DNA from: Tritrichomonas musculus
Taxonomy: Eukaryota; Parabasalia; Tritrichomonadida; Tritrichomonadidae
NCBI GenBank assembly: GCA_039105265.1
Contig: JAPFFF010000019.1
Span: 2,760,501 to 2,824,500 of the forward strand
Length of the DNA stretch: 64,000 nt
Direction of reading: 5' to 3'
The notes under the pieces are model-generated. The model did no database searches and was not told where the DNA came from. It saw nothing but the letters and a program-made list of their open reading frames with translations. Every line of letters starts with the position of its first letter. Positions within the stretch are counted from its first letter, which is position 1. Position numbers and translations under genes: made by a program. Positions 34,570 to 44,638 of the stretch are shown piece by piece.

Positions 34570-35510
34570 TGAATTTCAATTGTATTTGTTCTCGTATTGA
34601 CTAACACGAATTGATGACCTGATAAGTCTTTATATTTTTGCCATAAATGTTCAAACTCAATCGGCATCGGAACTTGATGATATACATAACTTAGCTTTTG
34701 CCTTGAATAACCACTGAAGATAAAGAATGATGTCGCGTTATGTTTATATTCAGTTTTGATTGCTTTGAAGAACTGAATATTAATGTAAACGATTGAGTGT
34801 TTATGTCTGAGCTGTGAAACATAATTTGTAAAGTAATCAGTCTTTAAAATTAATGAACGGCTCGCATCTTCACAAAGAATGATAGTGTTTAGCGGTTTAT
34901 TCGGTTGACCTAGCTTATCGATATGAAGAAACTCAAACATATCGTTTAACTTCTTTTCATTTTGCTTCGCAAAAGGTGACTCCGTCCCTTTAATTACTAT
35001 TTTTGGAGTCGAACTATATTTATCATACAATTCTTTATATAAATCAAGTTGTTTAAGATATTCTTCAGCGTTTGAATCACTAATGACTTTGATCGGAAGT
35101 TGTATCAATTCACGTTGAGCAATAAATGTAGCATCATTGATTGTTCCGCTCTTAGATATATAAACGATTAAATGAAAGTCGGAGTTCTTTAATCTTGACA
35201 TTTGAATGATATCTCTTAAAACGACATGGCTCTTTCCTCTTCCTTGATTTCGGACAAGTATGTTCAATGAATTGTATTGTGCATAGATTCCTTTCGCGAT
35301 CGGTCTGATTGATTCGTTTTTTATTTTTGATTCATTGCGTTGATAAGCTTTGTTCATCTCATCATCGATATTAAATGTCTTTTCATTAACTGTTGGTCTG
35401 AATGATTCATATTCGAATGCAAAGCTCATTTGGTCATCATCATAATCAGAGCTATTAGAGAATAAAACCTCTTTATAATTAAAGTGCGTCGGTTTCATGA
35501 AACGTTTCAT
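34566..35510 (-). CDS. Genome-packaging ATPase, FtsK/HerA type, element C
   Basis: Walker A-like NQGRGKS (about residues 84-90) and NTIILCED (about 208-215), with QLRHKHSIVYINIQFFKA as in B. Compared with B there are about ten extra residues near 170-180, encoded by hairpin sequence at 34960-34989. The first ATG is 15 bases upstream of the one matching B's start, so the start could be either. Confidence 0.83.
   Translation of the reverse strand: MKRFMKPTHFNYKEVLFSNSSDYDDDQMSFAFEYESFRPTVNEKTFNIDDEMNKAYQRNESKIKNESIRPIAKGIYAQYNSLNILVRNQGRGKSHVVLRDIIQMSRLKNSDFHLIVYISKSGTINDATFIAQRELIQLPIKVISDSNAEEYLKQLDLYKELYDKYSSTPKIVIKGTESPFAKQNEKKLNDMFEFLHIDKLGQPNKPLNTIILCEDASRSLILKTDYFTNYVSQLRHKHSIVYINIQFFKAIKTEYKHNATSFFIFSGYSRQKLSYVYHQVPMPIEFEHLWQKYKDLSGHQFVLVNTRTNTIEIH
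34960..34989. repeat. Hairpins inside the element C ATPase gene
   Basis: TTTTGC TTC GCAAAA (34960-34974) is perfect; next to it GGTGAC TCC GTCCC is an imperfect second one. They fall in a stretch that the ATPase of B does not have. Confidence 0.65.
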
Positions 35511-35534
35511 TTCTTTAGTTTTCGTTAAAGCTCT

Positions 35535-35666
35535 TCATGAATACATTTTTGTTCTTATCTCTTCACTGAGTTCTGGTTCTTTGTCAGGAATCATTAATGA
35601 TACTTCAACAAGCTTCACTAAAAATAAACCTGTTAATAATGAAACAACTAATATTTCATATATCAT
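35535..35666 (-). CDS. Small single-span membrane protein, element C (43 aa)
   Basis: Reads MIYEILVVSLLTGLFLVKLV and then a tail PDKEPELSEEIRTKMYS. Same length, hydrophobic span and tail pattern as the gene at 24245 in B, and the same neighbours (189-aa gene upstream, ATPase downstream). Short genes like this are easily missed. Confidence 0.6.
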   Translation of the reverse strand: MIYEILVVSLLTGLFLVKLVEVSLMIPDKEPELSEEIRTKMYS

Positions 35667-35676
35667 TTATTAGTTT

Positions 35677-36246
35677 TTAAATACATGTTTTTAATGAAAT
35701 GTTATGTCTAATGAGTTCTGTATAAATGCTATTGTATTTGTATTTCAAGTCATTTGATTCATTATTTTTGTACACCAATATCCTATCAATCAAAAGATAT
35801 TTGGAACGAGAAACACAACCATTACACGAACAATCATCATTAACAATTAATTCAACTTTATCTGCTTGTGTTAGTAATTTGATGAGTTCCATTAATGTAT
35901 TTGAATGACAAATCAATAAATCATTGACTTTTATTGGATTTGTTTCATAGATTGATAACAATATCTCAAGGAATTTGTTTTTGGTTTCAAGTTCTGTTAT
36001 ATCAGCTCCTATATCACTTATACCCCTTTCTAGGGAAACGCTGTTTGTTGGAAGCTGTGATTGATATACTCCACTCATCTGAGGTATAGTAAAATTTGTG
36101 GCTTGAGATGATTGTGGTAATGGTTGTACTGATGGATATTCAACTGGTTGTGGTTGCTTTGGTTTGATGTTTATATTAATACTGGTTGATTGTTCCTGCT
36201 TAACTGATGCATCGTTTTCTGATGATAGAATACGTGCTTTATTCAT
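35677..36246 (-). CDS. Conserved Polinton protein with Cys-containing C-terminal domain (189 aa)
   Basis: Homolog of the 227-aa protein of B. It shares the KARILSSENDASVKQ start, a Gln/Pro-rich middle, NKFLEILLSIYETNPIKVND and ADKVELIVNDDCSCNGCVSR. The hairpin-encoded middle segment of B is absent here. Confidence 0.6.
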   Translation of the reverse strand: MNKARILSSENDASVKQEQSTSININIKPKQPQPVEYPSVQPLPQSSQATNFTIPQMSGVYQSQLPTNSVSLERGISDIGADITELETKNKFLEILLSIYETNPIKVNDLLICHSNTLMELIKLLTQADKVELIVNDDCSCNGCVSRSKYLLIDRILVYKNNESNDLKYKYNSIYTELIRHNISLKTCI

Positions 36247-36310
36247 ATTTAAGTTATTCGTTTTAGGTAAAAATAAAACAACATTAATGATGAGCCATTC
36301 AATGATTCAT

Positions 36311-36556
36311 TTATAAAGTCATTTGTTCAGTTGATTTGATACGTTCATCAATGGTTCTTAATTGTATTTTGATTGATTCAATATCATTAAATAGCTGTTT
36401 ATATATCGACAGTATGTGAATCATCTTATCAAAAGTTCCGTTTAATGCGTCATCTTCAGAATTCATACATTTATCAAATATCTTATCCTTTACCCTTCTA
36501 AACTGAGCGTGTAAAGATGATGTATCGCAACTCAAACCATTAATAGCACTATTCAT
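36311..36556 (-). CDS. Small helical protein (81 aa), unknown
   Basis: Helical throughout (HAQFRRVKDKIFDKCMNSED, IESIKIQLRTIDERIKS). Holds the place of the 75/76-aa coiled-coil gene of B, E and G but shares only pattern, not clear sequence. Function unknown. Confidence 0.45.
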   Translation of the reverse strand: MNSAINGLSCDTSSLHAQFRRVKDKIFDKCMNSEDDALNGTFDKMIHILSIYKQLFNDIESIKIQLRTIDERIKSTEQMTL

Positions 36557-36587
36557 TTAAACCAAAAATAAAACTTCAAAATGATTT

Positions 36588-36662
36588 TTGATGACTGATA
36601 CCTAAAATATAAGTCATTTATTTGATTTCAATTGAAGGTTAAAATTACCCCTTTTAATAGCT
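36588..36662. repeat. Dispersed intergenic repeat, copy near the 135-aa gene end
   Basis: GATGACTGATACCTAAAATA then AAGTCATTTATTTG and ATTGAAGGTTAAAATTACCC. The same longer unit is at 42518-42603 with a 5-bp-stem hairpin ACCTA AACTA TAGGT. Confidence 0.65.
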
Positions 36663-37061
36663 CTTTTTATTATCATTGTCATTATCATTGTCATGCGTCT
36701 TTTGCCTTTTGAATGTGAGAATCCTGTTAATCATGTATGATGTTATATTTATATTTAAATGCTTTTGAATCAATTGTTTTGCAAATGATGCTTGTTTATG
36801 TTGTGGTAGTTTCATTATTTCTTTCATTCGTTCATCATCAAGGAACTGTATAACTAATTCACGGTCATGAGCGTTCAAGAACTTTGATGAATTGAATAAA
36901 GCTCGTTTTGGTTTATCATCTTTTATTTGATTCTCTTCATCTGATGAATCATTATTGTCATTGTCAAATGAACCTTCATTATCATCTGATTTAGCAATTA
37001 ATATTGTTAACAAATGATGTATTTCTTCAATGTGTTTTATTATTTCTCTTAACTCAGACAT
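36654..37061 (-). CDS. Small coiled-coil protein with conserved C-terminal domain, element C (135 aa)
   Basis: Equivalent of the 133-aa protein of B: a short helix (LREIIKHIEEIHHLLTILIA), an acidic Asp/Asn linker, then LFNSSKFLNAHDRELVIQFL and FAKQLIQKHLNINITSYM. It ends in an Asp/Asn repeat tract encoded by an AT-rich microsatellite. It starts about 90 bp from the divergent polB. Confidence 0.6.
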   Translation of the reverse strand: MSELREIIKHIEEIHHLLTILIAKSDDNEGSFDNDNNDSSDEENQIKDDKPKRALFNSSKFLNAHDRELVIQFLDDERMKEIMKLPQHKQASFAKQLIQKHLNINITSYMINRILTFKRQKTHDNDNDNDNKKSY

Positions 37062-37147
37062 TTCAATGAAATAAAAAACTCGAAATATTTTTTATTTTTT
37101 GATTTAACATTTTTTCAAATTTCAAATAATTTGATTTTTTAATAATA

Positions 37148-37153
37148 TCATAA
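37148..37153 (+). promoter_or_regulatory. TCATAA initiator-like motif before polB of C
   Basis: TCATAA directly before the ATG; the same motif lies before the capsid genes at 53563 and 58122. It fits the trichomonad TCA-type initiator close to the start. Confidence 0.4.
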
Positions 37154-40100
37154 ATGAGTTCTCGTTATTACTATAGAAAAGATACCAAATCATTTGTTAT
37201 TGAACAAATCAGGTATATCAATAATGAACTTCAATTAAAACCTCGTTTGTCAACATCTAAACCTTCTGATTATGATGTTAAACATTTCAAAAACATTTTA
37301 GAAAATTATCTAACTTCATTCGGTTTTAGAGAACATGAAGGTAATAGAATAGATGACATATCAATATTAGACTTCGTTAATAGAATGAAAAGAGAAGCAG
37401 AAGAACCAGAAGAAGAGGAGGAGGAAGAGGAACAATTTGAAGAAGAACAAGATGATGAACAACAACTAAAACAAAAACAAATCGAGTCCAATATTAAAAT
37501 AGCTCATGATGCTCTAAACAAAGCCCTTCAATTAATTAAATCTGAAAATATATTATTGAGACCATTACCGCCAAAGACAAACAAACATCCTCAACGATAT
37601 GAAGACATTCGATTTAACAATGAAAATGCTGAATTAATTGAATATCTCAAAAAGTTTGGCTATAAAGGTGTTCATTCAAAACATGACTCATATTTCATAA
37701 TCAATGAACCTGAGAACTTTGATGAAGCAGTTGAAGCTTGCAGTCATTTCATTGACCAATACCCAAACGATAGTGAAAAGGTTGAACGATTAGATGAAGA
37801 CAGCAAAGAACCGATAAAAATATATTACAAGAAAGGAGTTTGATCAATTGAAGACATCAATGAATATTTGACTGAAACAGTATTTAAACAAGAAGTGAAA
37901 CCGTTCAAAATATATTTTCAATTGACAGGCATATTTGAGATTCCGCCAAAGAATGAAAGTGAAAGATACACGTATGAGGCAAGTGAAATCAAATGGAAAA
38001 ACTATAAATCATCAATTCCGATAATAGTTAGAGAGAGTAAAGATATTGACAAAGTTAAACTGTATGTTGAATCAAAGATTCATGAATATGAAACCACAGC
38101 TTCAAACATCAAATTATGTATCGTTTGGTCTGTTTCGTTTACAATTTCACGAGTCGTTAAGATAACAGGTAAGATTGATGATTTACCAAAAGAATTCATT
38201 AAAAATAAATATATCATTATTGATAACGTTGATGATTGTTTGTGTTGGTATCGTTTCCTTGCTTGTTGTTTGAATAAGCAACTTATTGAAACAAGAACAT
38301 TTAAAATCTCTGACAGAACCGCAGCCGCAAAGAAAATATTATGTAAAGACCACGGAATAACTTATTCAACTAAACCTACAAAAGCAGCAAATCAATTAAT
38401 AAACTCATTCAAAGGAATCACGATTGAAGAAATGAAAGAATCAGCGAAGAAGCATAACATTAATGTCAACATCTATGAATATGACAAAGAGAAACATATT
38501 TATGATTTACAGGATCAATGGCATAACGTCGATGATGAAACAAAAACATTTTCAGCTCTGTTGTATTCAAAGGATAAGATACTTCACATCATGTACATCA
38601 TCAATGCTGAAGCATTAACAAATATTCATATTTGTCCTCATTGTGGTTCATACATTCATAAAGGACATGAACATATGGATAGATTCAACAGACATGTAGA
38701 TAAATGTGAGAAGCTAGGAGGCAAATTCAAAAAGGATTTCATTCCTTCACGAGAAGCATTGCCATACTGTCCACATATCTTAAACAATCCTGTTTATTTG
38801 TATTGTCTTTCATATGAACTTGAATGGAAGCCAACAAAGCATTATATCACTTATGATTTTGAAACAATGGAGCAAAAGATTGAAAAGAAAGTCAGTGATA
38901 AATCAGTTATCAATTCTCGATTGATTCCTTTGAGTGTTTCATCATGTGTGAAGCTTGATAAAGGTTTGATAACAAAGAACTTTGACATCAGATTGCCAAA
39001 CTTCATTGCCAAATAGATTGAATGGTTATTTGTTGTTGGCTGTGATGTGTATGTTGATAAGTTGAATCATTTGAAGAGCTTTATTAAAGATAAATCGGAA
39101 GAAGAACTCAATAAAATAGATACATCACTGCTAACGATAACAGTATTCGGTTTTAATTCATCACGATTTGATTCAAATCTATTCAAAGAGCAATTGATCA
39201 AAAATCATTGGTCTATCGATAGCGGAATGATTGGAACAGCTACATCACTGAAACAATTCATATTGAAATCATCAAAGTATCCTATTCGATTACGATTCAT
39301 TGACGCACAAGCATTTGTTGCCGGAGGTACGCTCAAACAGTTTGGAATCGATTTTGGCGGTATATCTAACAGTTCGAAAGGTGTATTTCCTTATGAAGCA
39401 ATCAACAGCGAGAATTATAATGAAGTGTTGTCAAAGAGTGAACCGTTCAAATATGAAGACTTCTACAGTTATCTCAATCAAAAGAATCCATTAACAAAAG
39501 CTGATTATGAAGAGTATTTGATTGATTCAAAGAGGTTTGCAACACGTTGGGATTATTTGTTGTCATACAACGACAATGATGTTGAAATGATGATTAATCC
39601 TATTGACAACCTTATTCAAATGAATGCTGAATATAAAGTTGATTTGCTTCGGAATCTTTCATTGTCAAAGAACGCTTCATGTATCAAATATGCTCTTGCT
39701 TATAAAGATTTCAACCCGAAGAATGACTATGAAACCATAAACAAGATGAATACATTCAAACCAACAATGAAATGGTGGTTAAATAAATGTGATAACTATC
39801 GAAAACAAGATGAAAAACACAACAAGACGAAAGAAAATCAACGTGATATATCAAAATGTGTTGGTGAAAAGGATTTTGATGCTTTCATGAAATTGTATGA
39901 ATCAAATGAAACAGGTAAATGTCATTTATGTGGTGAACACTTTACTTACAACAACAAACCAACTCTTGACAGAATAGATAACAACAAAGGACATCAGATT
40001 GATAACTGTTTACTTGCTTGTGCTGAATGTAATCGTTTGAGACAACGTGATGATGACAAGATAACAAGAACCAAAATACAATTGAAGAAATTCTGCAAGC

Positions 40101-41731
40101 TCCATCACCTTCCCACACTCATAACTGATGAAAAAGAATACTACAACTTGAGAGAGAATATAACGGGAGGATTATCAAATGTACTTCATCGAGTGAACAT
40201 CAGAGGTCAAACATTAATCAATAAACTCAAATATGATACCGTTAATGACAGAATCATCAGCTATGACACTTCAAACATAGTCTCACACGTTGCTGGTATT
40301 GATTTCAATTCATTGTATCCTTCATCATTCAGTTCAGTAAAACATTCATTTAATCCTTATCACGGAGGAATCATGTACATGCCTGGTTCATTTATAAAAC
40401 GATTTGATGTTTATGATGAACAAGGAAACAAGAATGAAAAGGTTCTAAATGCTGCAATGAATATCATTCAATCAAAGAAGCGATTTGATGCAAACCCTGA
40501 GTTTATATTCAAAGCTGAAGTCAAATTGAGATGCCCGAAGAATAAAATTAATGATTTGATTAACTTTCCCCCTGTGTTTAGAAACATCAATATAATGAAT
40601 GATGAGCAAACAATCGGAAGTTATATGTACAAATACATGAAAGACAATAAACTGAATTCAGCAGATAAAGAAACAAGAAAGCTGACAATGCTTCTTGATA
40701 CATGTGGTACTTTTATGACGTTCTCGAATTATTATTTATGGTTTTTAATTGATCACGGACTTATCATTGATGACATTAAGAGCTTAAGTTTATATGAAGC
40801 TCATGACGGTTTTAATCAATTTGTTTGCGAGTTTATGAAGAAGCGTCAAGATATATTGTCAGGAAAGGCACACGGAAAAGCTGCTAACGGCAGCCTTGCA
40901 AACGAAGTTTGTAACGAAAAGTTCTATAAGATTAGCATGAACGGTTCATACGGATACGACGGTATGAATTCAGAGAACTTCAACAAAGTCAGAATTGTTG
41001 ATAAAAATAAAGCTTTTCAATTGATTGCATCCGATACTTATCGCAATGGTTGTAAATTGTCAAATGATTGTTATTTGATACAATCACAACCTCATTCATT
41101 CAAATGTAATACATGTCTTCAGGAATCATTCTTTACACTTGATAATGCGAAATACTGGTATTTGACTTTCATTTATGACTTTCTTTACAAATGCATTGAC
41201 ATGAATAAGATTCATTTCAACTCGGTCGATACAGACAGCCTTTACATGTCAATTGCAGGAAATATGAATGTACCATTAGACCAGTTGTTTGATTACGTCA
41301 TCAAAGACAAAACATTTTATGACAAACACATTTATAGCTTTATGCCAAACCCTGCAATCAATGATGTATATGATGAGAAAAAGATACTCGGATGCTGTGT
41401 AGAAAAGTTTGGAGCAAATCAAGTTGCTTTGTGTGCTAAATGTTATACGATTTGGTCAGATGACAAAACAATTTCATTAAAGCTCAAAGGTGTTTCATTG
41501 AAGAAGAACAACATCAAATCAAGTGATTACAAAAATGTCATTGATAAGCAATCAATAATGAAAGGCAAAAATATAAACCTTCAAATGAATTCACAACTGA
41601 TGAGTAAAATAACTGTTATCAAAAATGCTTTAACAGCAGCACATTCAAAAATGTTAGTGTTATCGAATCAGTGTTGTTGTCCCTACATTTACGGAATGAA
41701 TGCATCAAGCTATTTCATTGAAAACCATTAA
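37154..41731 (+). pseudogene. DNA polymerase B of element C, broken (about two breaks)
   Basis: All landmarks of Polinton PolB can be seen in order across the span: DDCLCWYRFLACCL, a zinc finger HICPHC, exonuclease YDFETMEQ, FGFNSSRFDSN and YNDNDVEMM, the HNH-like CHLC...LDRIDNNKGH...CAECN, then DFNSLYPS, KISMNGSYGYDG and VDTDSLY. The N-terminal part is shorter than in B and D and has a Glu-rich run. A hairpin insert lies at 40880-40916. Closest relatives in the window are the B and D polymerases. Confidence 0.8.
40880..40916. repeat. Hairpin insert within polB of C, between 5-bp repeats
   Basis: GCTGC TAACG GCAGC (40880-40894) and CAAAC GAA GTTTG (40899-40911, stem extendable to 8 bp with a wobble). 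TAACG occurs at 40885-40889 and 40912-40916. The encoded stretch is absent from B's polymerase. Confidence 0.65.
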
Positions 41732-41787
41732 ACAATTAATTTGATGATTTTATTTTAAAAAATCATTTTTTTTTATTTTTGTTATAA

Positions 41788-42435
41788 ATGAGTCAACCAA
41801 CTGAACAAGCACAAATTGAAACTGAAAATGAAGCCGAATTTGAACCTTTGAAAGGTTTTGAAAGTGATTATGAGATTCAAACAACTTTCCCTTATAACAT
41901 CAAGAATAAGAAAACAGGAAAAATAATAGCTGAAGGTGAATACAGACAAAATGTTTATCCGTGTGTAAGCCTAAATAACAAAAAATATTATAAACATATT
42001 CTTGTAGCAAAGCAATTTATAACTAATGATGACCCTGAACATAAAACTCAAGTCGATCATAAGAATAGAATCAAAACTGATTATCATTTATCTAATCTTC
42101 GATGGGTTTCACCGACAGAAAATCAACAAAATAAATCATCACATCTAAGTATAAAATATGAGTTTGTTGATGATATACCTGATGAAGCTATGATTATTGA
42201 TTTCTATGAAACAAAGACAGAAAGAAGAGAGTTTGAAGAAAACAAGTATTATTATTACTTTGATGAATCAAATAATGAAGACAAGTTTTATGCAAAGATT
42301 ACTGATAATATTTATAAAGTACTACACCATAATATATCAAAATCAGGTAATGAATTTGTTTTACTTCGTGATGTTGAAAATAAAACAGTCGGTGTATATA
42401 TCAATCGATTTAAACATCAACATGATTTGATTTAA
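41788..42435 (+). CDS. HNH endonuclease, homing-endonuclease-like (215 aa)
   Basis: The core reads YKHILVAKQFITND, QVDHKNRIKTDYHLSNLRW and VSPTENQQN, a classic HNH layout with a NUMOD-like region before it (FESDYEIQTTFPYNIKNKKT). Nucleases of this kind cut DNA and often spread with mobile elements. It lies 56 bp after the polB gene. The C-terminal 90 residues (FYETKTERREFEENKYYYYF) are unassigned. Confidence 0.78.
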   Translation: MSQPTEQAQIETENEAEFEPLKGFESDYEIQTTFPYNIKNKKTGKIIAEGEYRQNVYPCVSLNNKKYYKHILVAKQFITNDDPEHKTQVDHKNRIKTDYHLSNLRWVSPTENQQNKSSHLSIKYEFVDDIPDEAMIIDFYETKTERREFEENKYYYYFDESNNEDKFYAKITDNIYKVLHHNISKSGNEFVLLRDVENKTVGVYINRFKHQHDLI

Positions 42436-42517
42436 ATGATGCATTAATATGTTTTATTTTTGTTATCATTGGTTTCAATGGATGAAACACTAAAAATAAT
42501 AATCATTGAATGATTTT

Positions 42518-42603
42518 GATGACTGGTACCTAAACTATAGGTCATTATTTCGTTTTCGATTGAAGGTTAAAAATATCTCTTTTTATATCCCTTTTCATTT
42601 TCA
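42518..42603. repeat. Dispersed intergenic repeat copy
   Basis: GATGACTGGTACCTAAACTA, hairpin ACCTA AACTA TAGGT, then GATTGAAGGTTAAAAATATC. Lies at the 3' end of the 354-aa gene; inverted copies lie at that gene's other side. Confidence 0.65.
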
Positions 42604-43665
42604 CTTTCTGTTAACATATTTGACGTTCTTTGACGACGTTATATTGAATCTACCTGTTTTTTCAATCATTGATGCCAGTTCATCTTGCTTCACAAACAAT
42701 CCGAATGATGTTTTATACTTCTTTTGGACGTCAGATAGTGTGAATCGTTCCATGGTCGGGTAGTTCTTTGTCATAAATGAATCAATATTATATTTGTTCT
42801 CAGCTGGTTGTTCTTTGTATTCTTCATCAGCTTTTGTTTGTTCTTTCAAATCATCTCTCATATCTTGTAGCTCGCGAACACAATATTCATACTTTCGTTT
42901 AATGGCTTCACATTTTGAACATGTTTTGACTGATTTTGAATTACATTCAGCTATCTTTCCGTTCAATTGAATAATGTTATCAATGACGTCTTGAATCAAT
43001 GACGGGTCGATTCGTAGCATCCAAACCTCATATGTGTCTGGCGGCGTATAACATCCGCATCTCATCATTTCCTTGTCTTCTTCATTCGGAACATAACTCT
43101 CAGCATCATCGTTAATGCATATACATCTCATGATTGATACACATTTTGATACAAATCTTTTGTAAACTCCGTACTCAGCGCTTTTATAGATATCAGTAAT
43201 GTTTTTATATATCTTATCGCACTTTTCATCTAGCGTTGAATGATTACAATGATACCCCATGAATTCAAAGTTGCATTTTCTGATGAATTTCTTTATCTCA
43301 ACAGTATCTGTACGTTCTTTCTTTATTTCTTCAAAGACCGGAATCACTGGTTTTGATGAATGAAGGTCATTAATGGACGGTATGGCTTTGAATGCGTTAA
43401 ATACATTATCCATTAAATCACTGTATCGTGGAATCTTTAACACATACTTTGAACGATTGCCATTAATCAAATCAAACAGTCGTTCAATGTCTTCTTTTGC
43501 AGATTTTGACAAAATATTATTTCTGATTTGTTTATCACTGAGGAACAAATTAAGAAGTCTGTTTGCTTGTTCAATCATTAGTTGATTTGGATTGAATGAT
43601 TTGACTGATGAGGTCTCAACAACTGAAGAGCTTTCATTGTTTTGATTTGTTTGAATGACGGTCAT
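42601..43665 (-). CDS. Unrecognised Cys-rich protein (354 aa)
   Basis: Helical N-terminus (MIEQANRLLNLFLSDKQIRN), a cysteine-rich middle (KKFIRKCNFEFMGYHCNH, MRCICIND, MMRCGCYTPPD, KTCSKCEAIKRKYEYC) and a C-terminal part that could be a winged helix (FTLSDVQKKYKTSFGLFV). No homolog in the other elements here. It is bracketed by inverted copies of the dispersed repeat (42518-42603 and 43700-43870), which could mean that it moved as a cassette. Confidence 0.5.
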   Translation of the reverse strand: MTVIQTNQNNESSSVVETSSVKSFNPNQLMIEQANRLLNLFLSDKQIRNNILSKSAKEDIERLFDLINGNRSKYVLKIPRYSDLMDNVFNAFKAIPSINDLHSSKPVIPVFEEIKKERTDTVEIKKFIRKCNFEFMGYHCNHSTLDEKCDKIYKNITDIYKSAEYGVYKRFVSKCVSIMRCICINDDAESYVPNEEDKEMMRCGCYTPPDTYEVWMLRIDPSLIQDVIDNIIQLNGKIAECNSKSVKTCSKCEAIKRKYEYCVRELQDMRDDLKEQTKADEEYKEQPAENKYNIDSFMTKNYPTMERFTLSDVQKKYKTSFGLFVKQDELASMIEKTGRFNITSSKNVKYVNRK

Positions 43666-43699
43666 TTTATAAAAAATAAAAAATCAAAATGAAAAATAA

Positions 43700-43870
43700 A
43701 AAATAAAAAGGGATATAAAAAGAGATATTTTTAACCTTCAATCGAAAACGAAAATGAAGCCCCTAAATGCCGCCCGTGAACGGAAACAGTCAAAGAATCA
43801 TGAAAAATAAAAAGGGATATAAAAAGAGCTATTTTTAACCTTCAATCGAAATCAAAATAAAAGGCTAAAA
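43700..43870. repeat. Two inverted copies of the dispersed intergenic repeat
   Basis: TTTTTAACCTTCAATCGAAA occurs twice, separated by CCCGTGAACGGAAACAGTC, the inverse of the block found after the capsid genes of A and G. Confidence 0.7.
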
Positions 43871-43898
43871 TGCCGTTCATGAATGAAAATCAATTGAT

Positions 43899-44638
43899 TT
43901 ACTCTTTGAATACAGCTAATGTTCTTTCATCAATGATGCTTGTGATGATTCCGACAGTCATTCGTTTTATTTTTGATGTTATCGCTGTCTCACCACTAAG
44001 AACTTTCAGTTTATTGTCTTCATTATCTATAAACACTTCATCCCCGATTGAATAACATGATGAATCATTAACTTTCAAAAGATAATCACCATGACTTGCG
44101 AATGTTATACATTTATTTTTGTCATCGATTCTCACACATATGCCGACATATTCTTTCCATGTTCCTGAAGTCTTGACACTACAAATACAATCAGTTGTAT
44201 CATCTGCTGTTGATGGTTTCCATTCATCACCAACATGTTTGTAAACCTTACCTGTCATATACACAGGAGAACCTATAACGAAATCACTAACAGAGTTCAT
44301 TGATGATTCAATCGGTGAGTAATGTGTGATTGTATTTGAACCGTTTGATGTAATTGTACCTTTTACAACTAAATCTTTTTCAATAATTGTTTTATAAATT
44401 AAAGTAATATTTCTATCAACATTATTAAGATCATTATTTAAATGTTTACAAATTATATAATTATAACCACCTATTGCTAATGTAACAAATTTATCACTAT
44501 TATCAGTTCTACTATATCGTAATAATCCATAATTATCACTATTTAATACACCAAACCTAATAACACATTTATTATCATATGATGAGAACACAGATAAAGT
44601 ATTACTTGAAGTTGTACAATTAGCTGTCAACGCTCCAT
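43899..44638 (-). pseudogene. Fibre-like protein, C-terminal part only, cut by element D
   Basis: The last 150 residues are nearly the same as in A (THYSPIESSMNSVSDFVIGS, KRMTVGIITSIIDERTLAVF). The part before that is unlike A or B, so the shaft is different. The rest of the gene lies across the D insertion. Confidence 0.7.

Larger units (their letters stand above)
33579..44638 (+). mobile_element. Polinton/Maverick element C, left part, broken and cut by element D
   Basis: Opens with AGTAGTGATAGTAGACCGGC. Order: 68-aa (+), 151-aa (+), ATPase, 43-aa, 189-aa, 81-aa, 135-aa (all -), polB (+), HNH protein (+), 354-aa (-), fibre-like tail (-). No capsid or integrase gene is in the visible part. 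It is cut within the fibre gene where D begins, and its polymerase gene has about two breaks. Confidence 0.8.
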
